From the NCBI GenBank assembly GCA_013335845.1, contig JAAXUU010000004.1:832-18711 (forward strand): a DNA stretch of 17,880 bases. Reading direction: 5' to 3'. A model generated the notes under the pieces. It was not told the DNA's origin. It saw only the letters and a program-made list of their open reading frames with translations, and did no database searches. The stretch is from Actinomycetota bacterium (lineage in GTDB: Bacteria > Actinomycetota > Coriobacteriia > Coriobacteriales > RUG844). The translations under genes were made by a program, and so were the position numbers. Shown here one piece after another: positions 13,955 through 17,880 of this stretch; positions within the stretch are counted from its first letter, which is position 1; each line of letters starts with the position of its first letter.

Positions 13955-15358
13955 TTGTCTGTTCGTATCCGCAATCTCTTTTCGCCGCAGAGCATACTCC
14001 CGCTGCTGGGATTGACGTGCTCTCTCGCGTGGGTTTACTCGATACTGCTCAGCCCTGAGCCCTTCTATATGTACCACCATCTCGGTTTCGGCGTCGGGTT
14101 GCTGCTCATCGCCTATCTGTACTCACGAAATCTTGGCACGGCAGACTCGAAACTCCTCGACTGCCTAGCGGTCGTTTTCATGTGCGCCGTGCCCCTACGG
14201 AGCCTCATCCCCGCCTTTACGAACGAAGCCGCCCTCGTAGCTATCGCTTTTCTGAGCGGCGTCGCAGTGGGTCATTGTTTCTCGAAACTCTTCAAGATCT
14301 TCTGCACGTTCGAGTCGACCGATGCAATCAATTACACCCTTATCGCCTTCATGTTGTCTGCGGGCATCCGATTCATGCTTGTCATGCTCATGGAGATATC
14401 GAGACCAATCACACTCGTACTGATCGGCCTCCTACCATTCATAACACTTGTCTGCTGTTGGAACGCATCGCGGTATATCGTGGAGCCCGCAACATGGAAA
14501 AGCAAGGCCGGCGAACTCAAGAGCCTGTTCATGGGTGACACCTTACATTTGGTTGCAAACAAAGGCTTACTCGCGGGAATCGTCATCTACGGTTTACTCT
14601 TCGGGCTCATGCATTATGGAGTCACCGACTGGCACAATGCCACGGTCATCCTGGTCGTAGGTCATGTACTGCGCATCATCTTCCCCCTCCTGCTACTCAT
14701 CTGGTTCAACAAGCATCACCGTACCCCGAAGGGCGCAACAACACTACGGACGACAATCCTCCTGCTGGTTTTCATCTTGCTGGTTGCCGTGTTCTTCGGC
14801 GATGCGGTGAGTATCGTCGCGCCCGCGCTCATCCTGACGGCGCGTAACTTCGTAACGACACTGCTCTATGTCATGCTCTTCCGCTTCGTCTATGAAACCG
14901 ATGCGCATCCCTGCGTCGTCTTCGGCGTCGGGAGAGCTCTATACGAGCTTGCGATGACCTTGGGATTGTTCGTCTACAGCCAGCCGTTCTTCCAAAGATT
15001 CTTCGACGGACTTTCCGAGAATATCGTCTACTTCGTGATGGCTTGCATCTTCCTTCTGATGATGGATAGCTTCGCCCGAATGACCCAGCTTCTGCAAGGT
15101 AGGAACGATAACCGTAAAGTCGAAATCATCGAATCGGTTTCCATCGACACGAAATGCGATGAGATCAAGGGGCGCTATGAGCTCACCGACCGGGAGACCG
15201 AAGTCATGAAGCTGCTTTGCAAAGGGCAGAGCAAGAAGCAGATTGCCGAGAAGCTCTTCCTTTCAGAGAACACGATAAGCTTCCACACGAAACAACTCTA
15301 TCGTAAACTCTCGATCCATAGCAAAGAAGAACTGCAGAAGCTCATCGGTTTCGAATGA
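13955..15358 (+). CDS. membrane-embedded LuxR-type transcriptional regulator 1
   Basis: The 467-residue protein has about 400 residues with roughly a dozen hydrophobic segments (for example LLGLTCSLAWVYSILL, LAVVFMCAVPL, LVMLMEISRPITLVLIGLL), then a LuxR/GerE helix-turn-helix domain at about 408-467 (LTDRETEVMKLLCKG, KQIAEKLFLSENTISFHTKQLYRKL). It therefore looks like a one-component sensor: a membrane domain that detects a signal and a cytoplasmic DNA-binding tail. Such proteins are frequent beside respiratory reductase genes in Eggerthellaceae. The start is a TTG at 13955 with AAGGGGAG 4-5 bases upstream. It is divergent from the flavoprotein operon, the most likely target. Whether the membrane part senses the substrate is unknown. 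Confidence 0.88.
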   Translation: MSVRIRNLFSPQSILPLLGLTCSLAWVYSILLSPEPFYMYHHLGFGVGLLLIAYLYSRNLGTADSKLLDCLAVVFMCAVPLRSLIPAFTNEAALVAIAFLSGVAVGHCFSKLFKIFCTFESTDAINYTLIAFMLSAGIRFMLVMLMEISRPITLVLIGLLPFITLVCCWNASRYIVEPATWKSKAGELKSLFMGDTLHLVANKGLLAGIVIYGLLFGLMHYGVTDWHNATVILVVGHVLRIIFPLLLLIWFNKHHRTPKGATTLRTTILLLVFILLVAVFFGDAVSIVAPALILTARNFVTTLLYVMLFRFVYETDAHPCVVFGVGRALYELAMTLGLFVYSQPFFQRFFDGLSENIVYFVMACIFLLMMDSFARMTQLLQGRNDNRKVEIIESVSIDTKCDEIKGRYELTDRETEVMKLLCKGQSKKQIAEKLFLSENTISFHTKQLYRKLSIHSKEELQKLIGFE

Positions 15359-15521
15359 GTGAAGCGGCTCGAGTGAGTAAAACGGGAGTTCGCCTTTACA
15401 AATCACTGCGTCGCACCTTTCTAAACAGTTTCGATTTTTCGCCACACAGATGCCACTCTCAAGGTAAACTATTCTTCTATCAGGTTTGTCTCCCGAATTT
15501 CGATGCATCGAGGTGTATGTT

Positions 15522-16937
15522 GTGAACCGTCCGGTCAAAGGGACTGTTTTTTGGCAGTTAGCAAACCATATAACAAAAGACAGTTCCATCTGGATCGGCT
15601 TCGGCTGCCTTCTCTCTTGGATATTCCTCGGATTCTGGAGTTCACAGGCCTCTTCGGTTTTCACGCTGTCAGGTCTCGACGCCATCTTTCTGTATGGACT
15701 CATATCAGCCAGCGAAGCGCTGATCGCCCTCGTCATCATCTACTTCTCAAGAAAAGCCGTAGCATTCATGCGGATAGAGCTTGCATGGATTTCGGCCCTG
15801 GTAACGGCGCTGGGAACGTTCCTGCTGCTCTATGGTGCCAACTTTCATTTGGGTCCTTGGGCCTACTGGATTCTAGCGTTGGCCGTCGGACTTGGGTATG
15901 GCTACCTGTTCGTCTTATGGGGATGCCGGATCGGGAACAAAGACCCGAAACAAGTCCTCATCGTGGTCGCGCTATCGATTTTGTTCGCGGTCGTAATCGA
16001 CGCTATGACGACGATTATCGCCGGCGTGGTTTTTATCGGCGTGACAAGCCTGCTTCCCTTGGCGAGCGCATTCCTGTTCCGGAAGACGAAGCACGAGACG
16101 GTCTTTACGGAGTACCAAATCGCACCCAAGACCGGCGCCAAACGCGTCCCGATAAAAATACTCCTACCCTTGGCGATAGCAGGGTTATCCTATGGGCTGA
16201 TGCAGCGACTCATCACACCGAATTCTCAAACCGACGATTTCATCAATATCGCCGCCTTCGCGATTGCGGCAGTATCGTTATTCTTAACCGCTTTCCTTTT
16301 CCAAAAAGGAAAGGGTATAAAAGTCGCATTGCCCTATGCGTTCTCGATTCTCGCAATCGCATTCGTCTTGATGCCCCTCTTGCCCGAGAAAACAGCCGTC
16401 GTCCAATTGGTGTATATGCTCGGCTACAACTACTTTTATTTCCTGGTTTGGGCTATGTATGGGAAAACGGCCAAGCATTTCGGTCTCGAGATCGTTCAAG
16501 CATACGCCGGTATCACCGCGATATTGGCCGGCACGGAGTTTCTGGGTGGATTGTTCGGCAGCCAGATACTGCTCTTGATTCCAAGCAACTTCAGCTTCGT
16601 CACGTCGCTGGTCGCGATTTACGGCTTCATGTTAACCGCGCTGATCTCGTTCCCCTACTATTCGAAGGTGATCGAAAACCGTGCCGAAACCGAAGAGGGC
16701 ACGGACACCCTCTTACCCAAACTCGAAAAGGTAGCAGCTACCTACAACCTTTCGAAACGGGAACGGGAAATCCTCTCATACCTCGCACGCGGAAGAAACG
16801 CCCAGTACGTCAGCGAGCAGCTCTATATTTCTCACGACACTGCACGCACCCACATCAAGAATATCTACAAGAAAATGTATGTGCATTCCCAGCAGGAGCT
16901 ACTCGACCTGATCGATGCCGTCACTGAAGACAAGTAA
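15522..16937 (+). CDS. membrane-embedded LuxR-type transcriptional regulator 2
   Basis: The protein has about 471 residues if it starts at the GTG at 15522 (GAGG 7 bases upstream); an in-frame TTG at 15486 would add 12 residues. It has about twelve hydrophobic segments (WIGFGCLLSWIFLGFW near the N-terminus, then many others up to about residue 390), then a LuxR helix-turn-helix at about 408-465 (LSKREREILSYLARG, YVSEQLYISHDTARTHIKNIYKKM). Its architecture is that of the upstream regulator but the sequence differs clearly, so it is a paralogue rather than a recent copy. It probably controls the convergent flavoprotein gene at 17091 or another gene beyond the window. Confidence 0.87.
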   Translation: MNRPVKGTVFWQLANHITKDSSIWIGFGCLLSWIFLGFWSSQASSVFTLSGLDAIFLYGLISASEALIALVIIYFSRKAVAFMRIELAWISALVTALGTFLLLYGANFHLGPWAYWILALAVGLGYGYLFVLWGCRIGNKDPKQVLIVVALSILFAVVIDAMTTIIAGVVFIGVTSLLPLASAFLFRKTKHETVFTEYQIAPKTGAKRVPIKILLPLAIAGLSYGLMQRLITPNSQTDDFINIAAFAIAAVSLFLTAFLFQKGKGIKVALPYAFSILAIAFVLMPLLPEKTAVVQLVYMLGYNYFYFLVWAMYGKTAKHFGLEIVQAYAGITAILAGTEFLGGLFGSQILLLIPSNFSFVTSLVAIYGFMLTALISFPYYSKVIENRAETEEGTDTLLPKLEKVAATYNLSKREREILSYLARGRNAQYVSEQLYISHDTARTHIKNIYKKMYVHSQQELLDLIDAVTEDK

Positions 16938-16962
16938 GGGACCGATTCGATCGGCCCCTTAC
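16934..16962 (+). terminator. terminator hairpin of LuxR regulator 2
   Basis: GTAAGGG (16934-16940) pairs with CCCTTAC (16956-16962) and CCGAT with ATCGG around a TCG loop, with one A-C mismatch. The stop codon lies inside the stem. A short GTTTG follows, so the T-tract is weak. Confidence 0.65.
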
Positions 16963-17020
16963 GTTTGAGCGTATGTTTGAACATATGTTTGAACTTACGC
17001 TTGATCGTACGTATCGACTT
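16961..17020. repeat. five imperfect 12-bp tandem repeats
   Basis: The units start at 16961, 16973, 16985, 16997 and 17009: ACGTTTGAGCGT, ATGTTTGAACAT, ATGTTTGAACTT, ACGCTTGATCGT, ACGTATCGACTT. Several units are small dyads (ACG...CGT, ATG...CAT). They lie between two convergent genes and do not encode anything recognisable. Confidence 0.65.
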
Positions 17021-17090
17021 ACCCACTCGCACGCAGCACACATGTACGGTTAGGTGCTTACGCGCGTAGCTGTGGCGCGCAGCTTGCTTC

Positions 17091-17880
17091 TTATGCCCAC
17101 GCCTCGAGAGAAGCAGCGTGACGTCCCGCTTTGCGTCCCCAATGAACCGTGCCCATGACAGCCGTTCCGCTTTCCGGATACCATTGGCCAACCCAGCCGC
17201 CGGATGTCATTCCACCGGCATACAAACGGGCGATCGGCTCTCCGGCCCAGTCGATGACCTGTGCATCCGCGTTGATCTTCAATCCGCCCAAGGTGCCGAG
17301 GTTGGCACTCAAGTCTGCAGCAGCATAGAAGGGAGCGGTGTTGATCGGAGAAAGGCCGGCTGATTTACCGAACATGGTATCGACACCGGAGGTGGTCATG
17401 TCCAAGTTCCATTTAGCCAATGTAGCCTCGAGACCGGCTGCGTTGACACCGATCTTCTCGGCGAGCTCTTGAATGGTCTCGCCTCTTACTAAAGCGCCGG
17501 ATTCGATCATCGCCTTGACAGCGTCGCTATCGTCGCCTGAATCGACACCCGAATCGACACCCAAAGCAGCTGCGCCCATGCTGAATACAGTCTGGTCGAA
17601 GACTATCCACGTATTGTGGGAATCCTGCTGATAGCTCTTATACATATAGTAGGCGTAGGTCGTCCACTCATTACAGAAACGCTGCCCGTAGATGTTGATG
17701 CCGATTCCCGGAATCGCCTCGCCGAGGTTACCACTGGGGTCACGGCCGATTTGGGTGTTGATAGGCGTGTTCATCGTTCCGCCCATGCATGAAAGTGCGG
17801 CCCCAACAGCCACGCCCATCTTGTGTCCGTCGCCCGTGTTACCGGGATTCGAGATGCAAAGCATCGCCTTCGTCGTAAGG
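17091..17880 (-). CDS. FAD-dependent reductase of the flavocytochrome c family, partial (3' part)
   Basis: The reading frame stays open to the window edge, so only the C-terminal ~263 residues are seen; the N-terminal FAD motif and any signal peptide lie outside. Visible are NTGDGHKMG, the substrate-domain stretch INIYGQRFCNEWTTYA, and the C-terminal FAD pattern LGGLKINADAQVID then ARLYAGG. In Shewanella fumarate reductase the EXTTR and HGxNRLGGN motifs supply catalytic Arg; here they read NEWTTYAY and WVGQWYPESGT, with no Arg. I infer a non-fumarate substrate, different again from the product of 12053-13711. It contains an acidic GVDSGVDSGDDSD segment coded partly by a 12-bp repeat. It is convergent with LuxR regulator 2. 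Confidence 0.85.
   Translation of the reverse strand, partial: LTTKAMLCISNPGNTGDGHKMGVAVGAALSCMGGTMNTPINTQIGRDPSGNLGEAIPGIGINIYGQRFCNEWTTYAYYMYKSYQQDSHNTWIVFDQTVFSMGAAALGVDSGVDSGDDSDAVKAMIESGALVRGETIQELAEKIGVNAAGLEATLAKWNLDMTTSGVDTMFGKSAGLSPINTAPFYAAADLSANLGTLGGLKINADAQVIDWAGEPIARLYAGGMTSGGWVGQWYPESGTAVMGTVHWGRKAGRHAASLEAWA

Noticed and set aside
15503..16927. Long plus-strand open frame (474 codons) overlapping LuxR regulator 2 in another frame
   Set aside because: The translation is Arg/His-rich and lacks motifs, while the other frame has membrane helices and a LuxR domain.
16961..17020. CRISPR array
   Set aside because: The repeats are only 12 bp, directly adjacent without spacers, and there are no cas genes.

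Overview
The window looks like an accessory region from a gut-type anaerobic actinobacterium of the class Coriobacteriia, most likely family Eggerthellaceae. This rests on three protein-level signs: Tat-exported lipoprotein flavoproteins paired with c-type cytochromes, LuxR-type regulators fused to many membrane helices, and GTG/TTG starts after strong AAGGAG-type ribosome sites. It is a judgement from gene content, not a database match. Almost everything here serves extracytoplasmic anaerobic respiration (reduction of organic acceptors) or its control.

Left half (1-7860): two tandem copies of a three-gene operon. Each has A, a Tat-exported lipoprotein flavoprotein with SdhA/FrdA architecture; B, an FrdB-like iron-sulfur protein without its own signal peptide; and C, a small lipoprotein cytochrome with the unusual heme motif CX4CH. 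Copy 1 is 29-3096 and copy 2 is 4647-7769. Each ends in a matching two-hairpin 3' UTR. A LysR-type regulator (3319-4236, minus strand) lies between them, with a 410-base structured leader region before copy 2. The predicted electron path is quinol (unidentified donor) -> lipoprotein cytochrome C -> Fe-S protein B -> flavoprotein A -> unknown substrate. The usual FrdA catalytic His/Arg motifs are replaced by aromatic-rich sequence, so fumarate is unlikely to be the substrate. The two cytochrome genes share a nearly identical internal block, which suggests recent gene conversion.

Middle (7861-10549): an AAA/DUF4143-type ATPase and an MBL-fold hydrolase, both on the minus strand. The ATPase promoter carries two palindromes exactly 40 bp apart. 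The same pair, with the same spacing, occurs upstream of the MBL gene with no ATPase next to it.

Right half (10550-17880): a minus-strand operon encoding a second kind of exported flavoprotein (fumarate/urocanate-reductase-like, 13711-12053), a beta-helix-like lipoprotein (12026-11193) and a six-heme lipoprotein cytochrome (11146-10550). Two plus-strand genes for membrane-embedded LuxR regulators follow (13955-15358 and 15522-16937). The first is divergent from the flavoprotein operon. Last is the 3' part of another flavoprotein reductase (17091 to the window end, minus strand). I found no tRNA, rRNA, CRISPR array or transposase.
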